Assembly (NCBI GenBank): GCA_003164785.1
Contig: PLUE01000022.1
Coordinates: 301,862-365,861, forward strand
Direction: 5' to 3'
DNA: 64,000 nt
Origin: Gammaproteobacteria bacterium
GTDB lineage: Bacteria > Pseudomonadota > Gammaproteobacteria > Steroidobacterales > Steroidobacteraceae
The notes beneath the pieces are model-generated. The model worked only from the letters and a program-made list of their open reading frames with translations, had not been told where the DNA came from and searched no databases. Numbering within the stretch: the stretch's first letter is position 1; each line of letters opens with the position of its first letter. Shown here in pieces: positions 44,601-52,777 of the stretch. The position numbers were made by a program, and so were the translations under genes.

Positions 44601-44712
44601 GCAACGAGGAAATCGGCAGGAACCGCATGGCCACGAGGCCCACGAGCACCAGCGCGATCATCAGCAACGAGGTCGCGACCGGCCTGAGGATGAAGAGGCG
44701 GGAGATGTTCAA
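41602..44712 (-). CDS. RND efflux permease (MdtB-like)
   Basis: A 1036-residue RND pump of normal length. It begins MNISRLFILRPVATSLLMIA (encoded by a TTG start) and has the acidic pair FVVDDSIVMIENI and the lysine motif IVKKNGIMIVDFALEA. It lacks the insertion of its downstream partner. It is second in the operon, 27 bases after the membrane-fusion gene, and overlaps the next permease by four bases. Tandem permeases with one MFP and one outer-membrane factor match the MdtABC arrangement, whose known substrates include bile salts, novobiocin and some metals; the substrates here are unknown. Confidence 0.95.
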   Translation of the reverse strand: MNISRLFILRPVATSLLMIALVLVGLVAMRFLPISSLPAVDYPTIQVETFYPGASPQVMATTVTAPLEVQLGEIPGLAQMTSASSAGASVITLQFNLALNLDVAEQNVQQAINSANSLLPTGLPAPPVYAKVNPADQPVLTLALTSDSMSLTQLQDVASNRLGSRIAEVPGVGQVTPSGGNVPAVRVEIDPHKMAGYGLNIDDLRTLLADINVSQPKGNFDGPELDYTINDNDQIQDPKDYLDSIIAYQNGAPVFLRDVAEVTQAAQDVEQGAWFNHKPAIVLNVMRQPGANVIATVDQIKKQLPQLLASLPQAMQVTIVADSTGVIRASVSDAAFELGLSIALVVLVIFVFLRNVPATLIPSISVPVSLIATLAVMYELNYSIDNLSLMALIVATGFVVDDSIVMIENIVRFLEEGKSPLDAALEGAGQIGFTIMSLTISLIAVLIPLLFMGGVIGRLFSEFAVTLAVTIVISAVVSLTLVPMLCARILRRKAERAPSRFERFSEGLFDKTLAAYERGLRWVLQHQVLTLLVGTATVALTAILYIAIPKGLFPVQDVGVIQAISVADNSVSYKAMAERQTALADLIMKDPDVTSITSYIGIDGINTTLNNGRFLINLRPHGDRSLSAAQIARRLQGEVAGVSGIKLYMQPEQDLTLDTVVSPNQYQFVLRGPNQQAFQAYVPQLMQRMRQIPSITDVTSDLDNDGLSVNVVVNRQLAARYGITPATIDNALYDALGQRIVSTIFNQSNQYRVVLVAKPGSLPNLQALGALYLPSQTATSGQVPLSGIADIKITKSPLVVSHLAQFPAVTISFNLAQGASLSAAVEDVAEAERAVHLPPSITTSFQGAAQAFQDSLSSEVFLLGAALVTVYLVLGVLYESYIHPVTILSTLPSAGIGALLALMLAGSDLDVIGIIGIVLLIGIVKKNGIMIVDFALEAERHHGKSAEEAIFQASLLRFRPILMTTLAAMLGALPLLVGTGTGSELRRPLGLAIIGGLMVSQVLTLFTTPVIYLFFDRLSQRWNPKPRPAPATEEAT

Positions 44713-44739
44713 GGGGCGCGCATCGACAAGGGATGCTCG

Positions 44740-45966
44740 TCAGCCATCGGCGGGTGCAGCCGCGGCCTGGGCGGGTGCGCCGGACTTTTTGCCGGTGGTT
44801 GCGCGCGCCGCGCCGCCCGCCGGCGCGCTGCTGATCTTCGCTCCATCGCTCAACCGGTCGGTCCCGTCGATCACGACCGTGTCCCCCGCGGCGAGGCCGG
44901 ACAGTATCGCCGTGGTCTTGCCATCGCTCGGGCCCAGCGTGATCTTGCGCACGGATACGGTCTGATTGGCATTGACGAGGTACACATAGTCTCCGGGCGC
45001 ACCGCTCAACACGGCGGGCGTCGGCACCAGCACTGCCTGGCTCAATGTGTCGACGAGCATTTCGACGTTGATGAATTCGCTCGGGAACAACGCCTCGTCA
45101 TCGTTCGGAAAACTGGCGCGCAGCGTGACCGTGCCGGTGCTCGTCGCCATCTGATTGCTGATGGCATACAGCGTGCCGGTGGCGATCTTGCGGCTGTTGT
45201 CGCTCGTATACGCGGTGACCGGCAGCTTTGCGCCGGCGTTCACCCGTTGAACCACTCGGTCGAGGTCGTTCTGGGCCACCGTGAACTCGACTGTCGTCGG
45301 CTTCATGGTGGTGATGACCACGATACCGGGCGAGCTCGAGGCCGTGACATAATTTCCCGGATCGACGAGACGCAGCCCGACCCGGCCGGACACCGGCGCC
45401 GTGATACGGCAGTACGCCAGATCGAGCCGGTACTGATCGATGCTGGCCTGGTCGTTCTTGACCTGGGCCTCATCCTGTTCGACGGTGAACTGCTGATCGG
45501 CAAGCGTCTGTGGCGCGATGGCCTTCTGTTTCTGCAGTTGTTCGTAACGGGCCAGGTCGGAGCGCGCCTGCGCCAGCACGGCCTGATCCTTGAGCAAGGC
45601 GGCCTGCGCCTGACGCAGGTCGATTTCATACTGTCGCGGATCGATCTGGGCGAGAAACTGGCCCTTCGTCACATCCTGCCCTTCCCGATAACCCACCTCG
45701 GTCAGATAGCCGCTGAGCTGCGGCAATACCGTCACGGTCGCGACCGGTGTGACGGTGCCGAGTTCGCGCAGCGTTTCCGGCATGTCGCCGTGGGTCGCTT
45801 GCGCGACCTTGACGACCTGGGGCGCGGCCCCGCGCGCAGCAGGCTTGCGCTTGAATACCTGCACCAGGACGAAGATGAGCAAAATCACTGCCGCCACGGC
45901 CAGGATCAGGCGAATTCGATGTTTTGGGGGGCCTTTTACAGTGTGTGTGTCCTGCGTTTCGGTCAT
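44740..45966 (-). CDS. RND periplasmic adaptor (MdtA-like membrane fusion protein)
   Basis: A 408-residue adaptor linking the permeases to the outer-membrane channel. A single N-terminal membrane anchor (about residues 16-38) is followed by a lipoyl/coiled-coil-lipoyl arrangement (GYLTEVGYREGQDVTKGQFLAQID and later CRITAPVSGRVGLRLVDPGNYV), a beta-barrel and a membrane-proximal domain, with an Ala-rich tail. I chose the ATG at 45966 since GGAG lies five bases upstream; an ATG 33 bases earlier has no site. It is the first gene of the efflux operon. No regulator gene adjoins it. Confidence 0.93.
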   Translation of the reverse strand: MTETQDTHTVKGPPKHRIRLILAVAAVILLIFVLVQVFKRKPAARGAAPQVVKVAQATHGDMPETLRELGTVTPVATVTVLPQLSGYLTEVGYREGQDVTKGQFLAQIDPRQYEIDLRQAQAALLKDQAVLAQARSDLARYEQLQKQKAIAPQTLADQQFTVEQDEAQVKNDQASIDQYRLDLAYCRITAPVSGRVGLRLVDPGNYVTASSSPGIVVITTMKPTTVEFTVAQNDLDRVVQRVNAGAKLPVTAYTSDNSRKIATGTLYAISNQMATSTGTVTLRASFPNDDEALFPSEFINVEMLVDTLSQAVLVPTPAVLSGAPGDYVYLVNANQTVSVRKITLGPSDGKTTAILSGLAAGDTVVIDGTDRLSDGAKISSAPAGGAARATTGKKSGAPAQAAAAPADG

Positions 45967-46195
45967 TCGGTCTCCAGATGCCGTACTGGTCGTGGCCATG
46001 GGGCACCCTTCATACCATCAACCACCGGACAACATCCATCATTCGGCTCCAAGATCATGTTCTGCCGCAACGGCATCCGGGATTACCCAGAGTGGGCGTT
46101 CAGACCACTCGGCGCGCTCATAGGTTCACTTAAATTTGTTTGCGACCCCGCGAGGGAGGATCGATCAGGAATCTGCGGCGGCGCGCAAGCCGTTC

Positions 46196-46912
46196 CTAAT
46201 CCACCGCCACGCCGTTGTTCAACAGCTTGCTCCGGTCCGTCCCCGGACCCTGCAGACGCGACAGATAGTCGGCCGTCGCGCTGATGTCGTTGTCATCGAA
46301 GCTGCGCAGAAACAGCATCAGGCTCTCGTCGACATTGTGCCGGTAGCCGGCCGCCAATTTGTTCATCTGCTTGACCAGATACCCGTAGTGTTGATGTCGC
46401 AGGGACGGAACGAATCCCTCCGCGTCGCCGCTCGCATCCGCCCCATGACAGGAAGCGCATTGCTCGTGAAAAATTCCCCGGCCGAGATTGGAGCCCCGAT
46501 CGGGGCCGACCTGTGGTCGTGGTGCGGCGGCGGATTGGCTCAGAAAGGCAGCGAGATCCGCCCACGACTGCGGCCCACGTATCGCGGGTTGCCGTACCAC
46601 GCCGTGCATCGTCGCGCTGTCGCGCTCGTCGCCGGCAAAGTTGGCGAGTTGCCGCACGAGGTAGGCAAAGCGCTGGCCGGCGAGAGCGGGCACGCCCTGC
46701 TCCGCATCGCCGAACCCCTTGGCGCCGTGACATTGCGCGCAATGCTCGCCGAACAGCCGGCGGCCCCGAACAGGATGCGGATCGGAGAGCAGCGCACGTT
46801 GCGTCAGGCGGTCGACACGCTCATCCGGCTTCTCCTCGCCCTGCACGGCCGCCCCCCCCAGGAGCATGGCCGACACCAACAGGACGCTTGACCACTTCAT
46901 GGCGCGTCGCAT
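46196..46912 (-). CDS. Diheme c-type cytochrome (c4-like)
   Basis: A 238-residue exported cytochrome. A signal peptide spans about residues 1-25. Two CxxCH haem motifs are present (CAQCH at C58, and CASCH in the second half, about residue 148), each followed by a GFGDAEQGVPALAGQ-like stretch, giving two similar domains of about 90 residues. Cytochrome c4-type proteins carry electrons in the periplasm to terminal oxidases. The gene is five bases downstream of hemN, so haem synthesis and haem-protein production are linked. The start may be ATG 46912 or 46900. Confidence 0.88.
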   Translation of the reverse strand: MRRAMKWSSVLLVSAMLLGGAAVQGEEKPDERVDRLTQRALLSDPHPVRGRRLFGEHCAQCHGAKGFGDAEQGVPALAGQRFAYLVRQLANFAGDERDSATMHGVVRQPAIRGPQSWADLAAFLSQSAAAPRPQVGPDRGSNLGRGIFHEQCASCHGADASGDAEGFVPSLRHQHYGYLVKQMNKLAAGYRHNVDESLMLFLRSFDDNDISATADYLSRLQGPGTDRSKLLNNGVAVD

Positions 46913-46917
46913 GCGGG

Positions 46918-48315
46918 TCAGATGAGCCGCGACATGGGCTTCGTCGCCCGTTGCGGGCCCAGATACGCATCGAACGTCATGGCGACGGTGCGCATCAGCA
47001 GGCGTCCCGTCGGGGTGAGCAGGATGCTCGCACCGGTGACAACCACGAGTCCATCGGCTTCCAGCGTCCGCAGCCGCTCGAGCTCGTCCGCGAAATACTC
47101 GTCGAAGCGAATGCCGCAGCGTGCCTCCACCTGGACGATGTCGACGATGCCGTTGCACATGATCTGGTGAATCACCTCTTTGCGGATGAGGTCGTCCGCA
47201 TTCATGCTGACGCCGCGCTGCGACGGGAGTTCACCGTTCGCGATTGCGGCTTGATACTCGCCCAATGTCTTGTGGTTCTGCACGTAGAGCCTGCCGACCT
47301 GCCCGATCGCACTCACGCCCAAGCTCACGAGATCCCGATTGGCATGCGTGGTGTAACCCTGAAAGCTGCGATGCAGAGTACCGTCGAGCTTTGCCCTCGC
47401 CAGACTGTCCGTCGGCAGCGCAAAGTGGTCCATGCCGATGTAGACGTAGCCGGCGGCGGTCAACTTGTCGATGGAGAGCTGCAGCAGGCTGAGCCGCGTG
47501 GCCGGATCCGGCAATTCCTCGCTGCGCAACTGCCGCTGTGCCTTGAAGAGGTGCGGCATGTGGGCGTATCCGTACACCGCGAGACGGTCCGGACGCATCT
47601 GAATGACATGATCGAGGGTGGTGGCGAAGCCGGCCGCAGTCTGCAACGGCAATCCGTAGATCAGGTCGAAGTTGATCGATTGAAAGCCGATGGCGCGCGC
47701 CGCGTCATACACGCGGGCGACGGTTTCCAACGGCTGCACGCGGTTGACGGCGCGCTGCACGGCGTCGTCGAAGTCCTGAACGCCCAGGCTGATTCGATTG
47801 AAGCCGAGACCCGCGAGCAGCCGCAACCCGAAGTCGTCGATGTTGCGCGGATCGATTTCGATCGAGTAGTCCCGGTCGACCGCGGAAGTCAGCTGAAACA
47901 TGCGGTCCAGCCTGTCGATGATCTCTATCAGCTTTTTCTTCGGCAGGAACGTGGGCGTTCCACCGCCGAAGTGCATCTGTTCGACCACCCTTCCACGATC
48001 GAAATGAAGCCCGCGCAGGGCGATCTCGTCGAGCAGATGGCGCACGTAGGTGTCGGCCTGATCCAGTCGACGAGTCACAATCTTGTTGCACCCGCAATAG
48101 AAGCACGGACTGAGACAGAATGGCACGTGCAGATAGATCGCGAGCGGATCCTTCGCCACGGCGCCGTCGCTGCATGCGGCCGCGAGATGGTACTCGCGCG
48201 ACTCGATTCGTTGATTGAACTGCATCGCGGTCGGGTAGGAGGTGTAGCGCGGGCCGGACTGGCCATATCGCGTCATCAGATCCGAATCGAAAGAAACGGC
48301 CATGGAGCTCGTCAC
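46918..48315 (-). CDS. hemN: Oxygen-independent coproporphyrinogen III dehydrogenase
   Basis: A 465-residue radical-SAM enzyme that makes protoporphyrinogen IX without oxygen. The 4Fe-4S cysteines are C67, C71 and C74 (FCLSPCFYCGC), following the family start SGPRYTSYPTA. A GGGTPTFL motif (SAM binding) and the C-terminal HemN domain are present. I chose the GTG at 48315 because AGGAGG sits five bases upstream (48326-48321); the ATG at 48303 lacks a site. I found no convincing FNR/ANR box in its 87-bp upstream gap. It belongs to a co-directional run with a FixJ-type regulator and a diheme cytochrome, typical of low-oxygen adaptation. Confidence 0.95.
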   Translation of the reverse strand: MTSSMAVSFDSDLMTRYGQSGPRYTSYPTAMQFNQRIESREYHLAAACSDGAVAKDPLAIYLHVPFCLSPCFYCGCNKIVTRRLDQADTYVRHLLDEIALRGLHFDRGRVVEQMHFGGGTPTFLPKKKLIEIIDRLDRMFQLTSAVDRDYSIEIDPRNIDDFGLRLLAGLGFNRISLGVQDFDDAVQRAVNRVQPLETVARVYDAARAIGFQSINFDLIYGLPLQTAAGFATTLDHVIQMRPDRLAVYGYAHMPHLFKAQRQLRSEELPDPATRLSLLQLSIDKLTAAGYVYIGMDHFALPTDSLARAKLDGTLHRSFQGYTTHANRDLVSLGVSAIGQVGRLYVQNHKTLGEYQAAIANGELPSQRGVSMNADDLIRKEVIHQIMCNGIVDIVQVEARCGIRFDEYFADELERLRTLEADGLVVVTGASILLTPTGRLLMRTVAMTFDAYLGPQRATKPMSRLI

Positions 48316-48402
48316 ATCGTCCTCCTGCGCCACGATCCGGGATGGCGCGTGCGCAATCACAGATTGGTGCACGCACCTGGTCGGGACAATAGGTACTTCC
48401 GC

Positions 48403-48762
48403 TTACTCAAGCGGGCGAAGGGCGAGGGCGAAGGGCGAAGGGCATCGCTCGCGCTGCAGGGTGCTCAATTGTCGCCTCGCGTTCTCATAGGCTTCGAGCA
48501 ATGCTGCTTGCGCCCCGGCATGCCCGGCGCCATCGCGCCTGGCGCTGTCCGCATGGATTTGGGCATCGCGAAGTGCCAGATGGATCTTTGCCGTATACAC
48601 CGGGGCACTGTTCTGTCCGGACGAATCGCAGGACAAGGTCACGCCGCAACTGATGGCGCGTTCATCCAGCCGCTGAAGCCGCAGACCGAAATCGCGCGCG
48701 AGCGCCTCCAGTTCGCCGGTGCGTGCGACGCCGCAAAACGACAACGTCACCGATGATGTCAT
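48403..48762 (-). CDS. HPF/RaiA-like ribosome-associated protein (tentative)
   Basis: A 119-residue protein whose pattern resembles hibernation-factor domains: a beta strand, then a helix ARDFGLRLQRLDERAISCGVTLSCD, then YTAKIHLALRDAQIHADS and a final helix ALLEAYENARRQLSTLQRE. The likeness to RaiA/HPF is of pattern only and the protein is short and diverged. It starts 30 bases after the FixJ-type regulator stop, so it may be controlled as part of that operon. A stress or anaerobic role would fit, but the assignment is uncertain. Confidence 0.55.
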   Translation of the reverse strand: MTSSVTLSFCGVARTGELEALARDFGLRLQRLDERAISCGVTLSCDSSGQNSAPVYTAKIHLALRDAQIHADSARRDGAGHAGAQAALLEAYENARRQLSTLQRERCPSPFALALRPLE

Positions 48763-48792
48763 GGTTTGAATCCAGGGAGCGGTCGCGAGCCG

Positions 48793-49428
48793 TTACGCGG
48801 TGTCGGACAGGCTCAGTTGCAGTTTCACCAGGTGCGCCACCGAGCGGGCGCCCATCTTTTCCATCACCTTGGCCCGATGAATCTCCACGGTTCGCTCGCT
48901 CAAGGTTAGATCGATCGCGATCACCTTGTTGGCCGCACCGTCGACCACCATGTCCATCACCTGCCGCTCGCGCGGCGTCAGCGAGTCCAGGCGCCGCAGG
49001 ACGTCGGCGCGGCGCGATAGTGTCGCCCGGCTTTCCTTGTCCTGCTGCAAGGCATGGTTGACACAATCGAGCAGGTCCTGGTCGCGGAACGGCTTTTGAA
49101 TGAATTCGAAGGCACCCTCCTTCATTGCCTGGACCGCCATCGGCACATCACCATGACCCGTGATGAAAATTACCGGCAGCATGCATCCGGCGCGATTCAA
49201 TTGTTGCTGCAATTCGAGGCCGCTCATGCCGGGCATGCGAATGTCGAGAACCAAGCAGCCGCTGGTCTCGGGCTTCAGCTGCGCGAGGAACTCCTTCGGG
49301 TTCGCAAAGGCGCTGGTCTTGTAACCGACTGTGTTGAGCAGCAGGGACAATGCCCGACGCATGCCGTCGTCGTCGTCGACGACGAACACGGTCGGCGTAA
49401 AGATGGATGCGTCGCTGGATTTGACCAT
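48793..49428 (-). CDS. FixJ/NarL-type two-component response regulator
   Basis: A 211-residue regulator. The receiver has acidic residues VVDDDDGMRRAL and phospho-acceptor D62 in LVLDIRMPGMSG. The C-terminal LuxR-type helix-turn-helix (LTPRERQVMDMVVDGAANKVIAIDLTLSERTVEIHRAKVMEKM) matches FixJ/TtrR. I chose the ATG at 49428, eleven bases after the kinase stop; a longer frame runs into the kinase. It probably controls its own operon (HPF-like, hemN, cytochrome). Confidence 0.93.
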   Translation of the reverse strand: MVKSSDASIFTPTVFVVDDDDGMRRALSLLLNTVGYKTSAFANPKEFLAQLKPETSGCLVLDIRMPGMSGLELQQQLNRAGCMLPVIFITGHGDVPMAVQAMKEGAFEFIQKPFRDQDLLDCVNHALQQDKESRATLSRRADVLRRLDSLTPRERQVMDMVVDGAANKVIAIDLTLSERTVEIHRAKVMEKMGARSVAHLVKLQLSLSDTA

Positions 49429-49439
49429 GGAATATCCCG

Positions 49440-50192
49440 TTAAGCTGGCGTGATGGGCAGGCGAAACCAAAACCGGCAGCCGCCACCTGCGGCCCGGTCG
49501 AAGCCGATCGTCCCATCGTGGGTCTCGACGATGGCACGGCACGAGGCCAGTCCGAGCCCCGTTCCATTGGTCTTCGTCGTGAAAAAATGACGGAAGATCT
49601 GGTCGCGCATGTCATCGGGGATGCCGGGGCCGGAGTCGGTCACGCTCACCTCGACGGCGTATCGGTCCGTCACCACATCAATGCCGACCATGGGCGGCGC
49701 GGCACCGCCGGCGCTGGCATCCAATGCATTTTGCACCAGGGCGAAAATGACGTGCTTGATCCGCAAGCGATCGATCGAGACGTCGGGGAGCGCCAGACCG
49801 ACGATCACTCGCAGGTCGACCTTGGCGGCATGGGCCATGACCTCCAGCAGCGGACGCAATTCGTCGAAGACCCCGGACAGCTGACAAAGCACGCGCTCGG
49901 GCTCGGCCTGGTTGAACAGGCTGCGGATACGGCGTATGCCGGCTCCCGCATTCAACGCCTCGGTATTGATCTGTCGGAAGACCTCGATCGCGGGTGATAT
50001 GAGCGGTTCGGGCCGGTTGAGCAGCCGATCACCCGCCTGCGAAAACGTCGCGATCGCACCCAACGGCTGGTTCAGCTCGTGCGCGATGCCGCTCGCCATT
50101 TCCGACAACACCGACATCCGAGCGACCTCCATCAGTTGATTGAGAATTGCCTCGGACCCGATCCAGCTTGTCTTCAGTTCGTTCAAATGCAC
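49440..50192 (-). CDS. Sensor histidine kinase without obvious input domain
   Basis: A 250-residue kinase reduced to its transmitter: H-box SGIAHELNQPLGAIATFSQA (His38), then N-, G1- and G2-like motifs VQNALDASAGG, DSGPGIPDD and GTGLGLASCRAI. There is no transmembrane segment, PAS or GAF module, so it probably receives its signal from another protein. I chose the GTG at 50192, which follows AGAAGG and precedes the first typical residues; upstream in-frame sequence is compositionally unlike coding DNA. It is divergent from a PAS hybrid kinase and is followed by its cognate FixJ-type regulator. Confidence 0.85.
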   Translation of the reverse strand: MHLNELKTSWIGSEAILNQLMEVARMSVLSEMASGIAHELNQPLGAIATFSQAGDRLLNRPEPLISPAIEVFRQINTEALNAGAGIRRIRSLFNQAEPERVLCQLSGVFDELRPLLEVMAHAAKVDLRVIVGLALPDVSIDRLRIKHVIFALVQNALDASAGGAAPPMVGIDVVTDRYAVEVSVTDSGPGIPDDMRDQIFRHFFTTKTNGTGLGLASCRAIVETHDGTIGFDRAAGGGCRFWFRLPITPA

Positions 50193-50377
50193 CTTCTGTA
50201 TTCTAGAGTCAGCCCACCCGGCCGCTAGTGTGCCGGAAAGACGGGCGACGGACAGCTGCGGATTCTCCTTAGGCTCTGCGCATTCGCCGCAGCCCCACCA
50301 GCACGGCGGATGGACTGGTGCGATGCATGCTAAGCTGTCATGCCAACCTCGACGGCTTTGATACCCATCGGCGCGAT

Positions 50378-51898
50378 ATGGACAAAATTGCTTCGATTTC
50401 TCAGCATTTGCTGCAATTTTCGCCCGACGCCCTGATTGTCGTCGATGCCAGAGGCCTGATGTTCTTCGCCAACGCGACCACGCGCGCGCTGTTCGGCTAT
50501 ACACGCGACGAGCTGGTAGGACAACCGATCGACATGTTGGTGCCGGAACGCTACCGGCTGCGGCATGGATCCCATCTGGCGGGATACTTCCGCGACCCGA
50601 CCAACCGCGAAATGGGTGCGCGGATCATCGATCTGTTCGCGCGCCGCGCCGACGGGTCCGAGTTCCCTGCCGGAATCCGTTTGGCCCCCTTTTACGATGG
50701 TGACAAGACCTTCGTTGCCGCAGCCATCCGCGATATGACCGACCGTCGTGCCATCAATGACGCCCTGATAGCCGCACGCGAGGAGGCCGACCGGGCAAAC
50801 ATGGCGAAAACGCGGTTCCTGGCAACCGCCAGCCACGATCTGCGCCAGCCGCTGCAGACGATTCGATTGTTGAACGCGTCGCTCCTGAACCTCACCGCAT
50901 CGGCTCCCGAGATCAACGAACTGTTGCGCCGGCAGGAATCCGCGATCGACAGCGCAAGCCGGCTGCTCAATGCCCTGTTGGATATCACCCGGTTGGAGTC
51001 CGGCGCCGTGGAGCCTCATCTCGCACCGGTGAAACTGGGGTCGATCTATACCGATTTGCAACGGGAATTCGAGCACGTGGCCGCCGATAAATCACTGCGC
51101 CTGGAGTTTGCGGACAGCCAGACGGTCATGTCGACGGACCGCATGCTGTTCACGCAACTCATGCAAAACCTGGTCGGGAACGCGCTCAAATACACGTCGT
51201 CGGGATGGGTTCGAGTGACCGAGACCCTCGACGCCGAGGCGCTGAGCATCACGATCGAGGACACCGGAACCGGGATTCCAAACGACAAATTGGAACGCAT
51301 TTTCGATGAATACTATCAAGTGGACCCCTCCGGCACGCAGCGCTCGGGCGTGGGGCTGGGTCTTGCCATCGTCCGGGAAGTCGCCCGTTTGCTGGGATAC
51401 TCGGTGGTCGTCTCGTCGGACTTCGGCCGCGGGACCCGCGTCCGGCTGAGGATCCCGACTCAACGCATCACATCCGAAACGCCCGCGCCCGACGTCGAGT
51501 CCATCCAGGTCAAGGCACCGTTTTTCGCGCGTCATCGGCTCATCCTGCTGGAGGACAACGACTCGGTGCGTGCCGCGACCGAGTTATTCTTGACCCTCGA
51601 GGGCTTCGAGATTCGCAGCGCCGCCAGCGTTGCGGCAGCTGAAGGACTGCTGTCGGACATGCAGCCTGGCGACCTGCTCATCTCGGACTATCATTTGGAC
51701 GGCAGCCTGACCGGTCTCGATGTGCTCATACAGCTGCGGATCCAAGCCAAGCGCGACGTCCCCGCCATTCTCTTGAGCGGCGATCTGCAGTCGATGATGC
51801 GCGTCGTCAAGACGGCCACCCCCAACTGCCGATTCCTGAGCAAGCCGGTCGACACGAATGCCTTGCTTGCGGCTATCGCGGAACTGACAGGCGGCTGA
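50378..51898 (+). CDS. PAS-containing hybrid sensor histidine kinase
   Basis: A 506-residue soluble hybrid kinase. A PAS domain spans residues about 8-125. The H-box ATASHDLRQPLQTIRLLNASL has its histidine near residue 152. The ATPase domain (VGNALKYTSSG, DTGTGIPND, GVGLGLAIVREVARLLG) is followed by a C-terminal receiver from about 385 with acceptor aspartate in LLISDYHLDG (about 437). The PAS loop MLVPERYRLRHGSHL places His63 where FixL carries its haem-ligand histidine, but a conserved Arg of FixL is replaced by Gly. The start ATG 50378 is the best fit; the receiver end overlaps the convergent LigB gene by 26 bases. Confidence 0.93.
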   Translation: MDKIASISQHLLQFSPDALIVVDARGLMFFANATTRALFGYTRDELVGQPIDMLVPERYRLRHGSHLAGYFRDPTNREMGARIIDLFARRADGSEFPAGIRLAPFYDGDKTFVAAAIRDMTDRRAINDALIAAREEADRANMAKTRFLATASHDLRQPLQTIRLLNASLLNLTASAPEINELLRRQESAIDSASRLLNALLDITRLESGAVEPHLAPVKLGSIYTDLQREFEHVAADKSLRLEFADSQTVMSTDRMLFTQLMQNLVGNALKYTSSGWVRVTETLDAEALSITIEDTGTGIPNDKLERIFDEYYQVDPSGTQRSGVGLGLAIVREVARLLGYSVVVSSDFGRGTRVRLRIPTQRITSETPAPDVESIQVKAPFFARHRLILLEDNDSVRAATELFLTLEGFEIRSAASVAAAEGLLSDMQPGDLLISDYHLDGSLTGLDVLIQLRIQAKRDVPAILLSGDLQSMMRVVKTATPNCRFLSKPVDTNALLAAIAELTGG

Positions 51899-52775
51899 GT
51901 TCGGCGGCATCTTCGCTTTGCGCGCTCGCGCGACTCGCGTTCTCGAGCACGAGAAGACCCGCGGCCGTGTTGGAGATCGGAATATGGTAATTCCCGTGAA
52001 CCTTCGCAACCTGGCCGCCGAGCGTTCCGCGGGCAGCCATCCACATCAGCAATTCGACGCCCTGAGAACCCGCCTGCTCGATCAATTCGACATTCGTCAG
52101 ATGGGTCAACGCCTCCGGCTCCTCGACGATCTTTTCCATGCACATCAGATCAAACGGCTTGTTGATGAACCCGGCGCGCGTTCCATCCAATTGATGTGAA
52201 AGGCCACCGGTCCCGATGACGACGACCTTCAGGTCATCCGCATAGGCCTCGACGGCCCGGCCAACGCATCGGCCCAGATTGAAGCAGCGCTTCGCCGACG
52301 GCAAGGGGTGCTGTACGGTGTTGATGCAGATCGGCACCGTACGCACCGGCCACGCCGCCACGTTGGGCCACATCAGGGCCATGGGAATCGCAAAGGCATG
52401 GTCCACCAGCATTTCCTGGCACGTGGTGATGTCGAAATCGTTGGCTACCAAGGATTCGATCAGGTGCCATGACAAGGCAGGGTCACCCGGGAACACAGGA
52501 AACATGCCCGGCAGGCCCCAGCCTTCATCCGCGTAGCGGTATTCGGGCGCCGCGCCAACCGCAAAGGTGGGCATCTTGTCGAGGAAGAAATTCAGGCCAT
52601 GATCGTTGTACAGGACGATGGCCACATCGGGGCGCACGTCATCCAACCACTGGTGTACGCGATGATATTGCTCGAAAAACGCCTTCCAGTAGGGCTCCTG
52701 CTGCGCGCCCTGCGCAATCGCAGTACCGATTGCCGGTACATGGGCGGTCATGATGGTTCCGACGACAGTTCCCAC
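51873..52775 (-). CDS. ligB: Class III extradiol dioxygenase beta subunit (protocatechuate 4,5-dioxygenase LigB-like)
   Basis: A 300-residue catalytic subunit that opens catechol-type rings next to a hydroxyl, using Fe(II). Metal and active-site residues align with LigB: His12 (MTAHVPA), His59 (YNDH), the catalytic base in GTGGLSHQL, and the Glu ligand in GVELLMW. The conserved ADEGWG segment is present. The start lies two bases from the stop of the LigA-like gene, so both subunits are coupled. No other protocatechuate 4,5-pathway genes are in the window, so the substrate (protocatechuate, gallate or another catechol acid) is open. Confidence 0.9.
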   Translation of the reverse strand: MGTVVGTIMTAHVPAIGTAIAQGAQQEPYWKAFFEQYHRVHQWLDDVRPDVAIVLYNDHGLNFFLDKMPTFAVGAAPEYRYADEGWGLPGMFPVFPGDPALSWHLIESLVANDFDITTCQEMLVDHAFAIPMALMWPNVAAWPVRTVPICINTVQHPLPSAKRCFNLGRCVGRAVEAYADDLKVVVIGTGGLSHQLDGTRAGFINKPFDLMCMEKIVEEPEALTHLTNVELIEQAGSQGVELLMWMAARGTLGGQVAKVHGNYHIPISNTAAGLLVLENASRASAQSEDAAELSRLSVPR

Positions 52776-52777
52776 CG

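Noticed and set aside
45967-46195. Possible small gene or remnant in the 229-bp gap before the efflux operon
   Set aside because: Short frames lack ribosome-binding sites and resemblance to any protein.
42565-46284. Very long open frame on the plus strand (about 1240 codons) opposite the RND permease and adaptor
   Set aside because: It mirrors well-supported minus-strand genes; its translation is rich in His, Arg, Asp and Gly with no domain. GC-rich codon bias leaves such antisense frames open.
48316-48402. FNR/ANR box upstream of hemN
   Set aside because: No TTGAT-N4-ATCAA-like site found; only partial half-sites.
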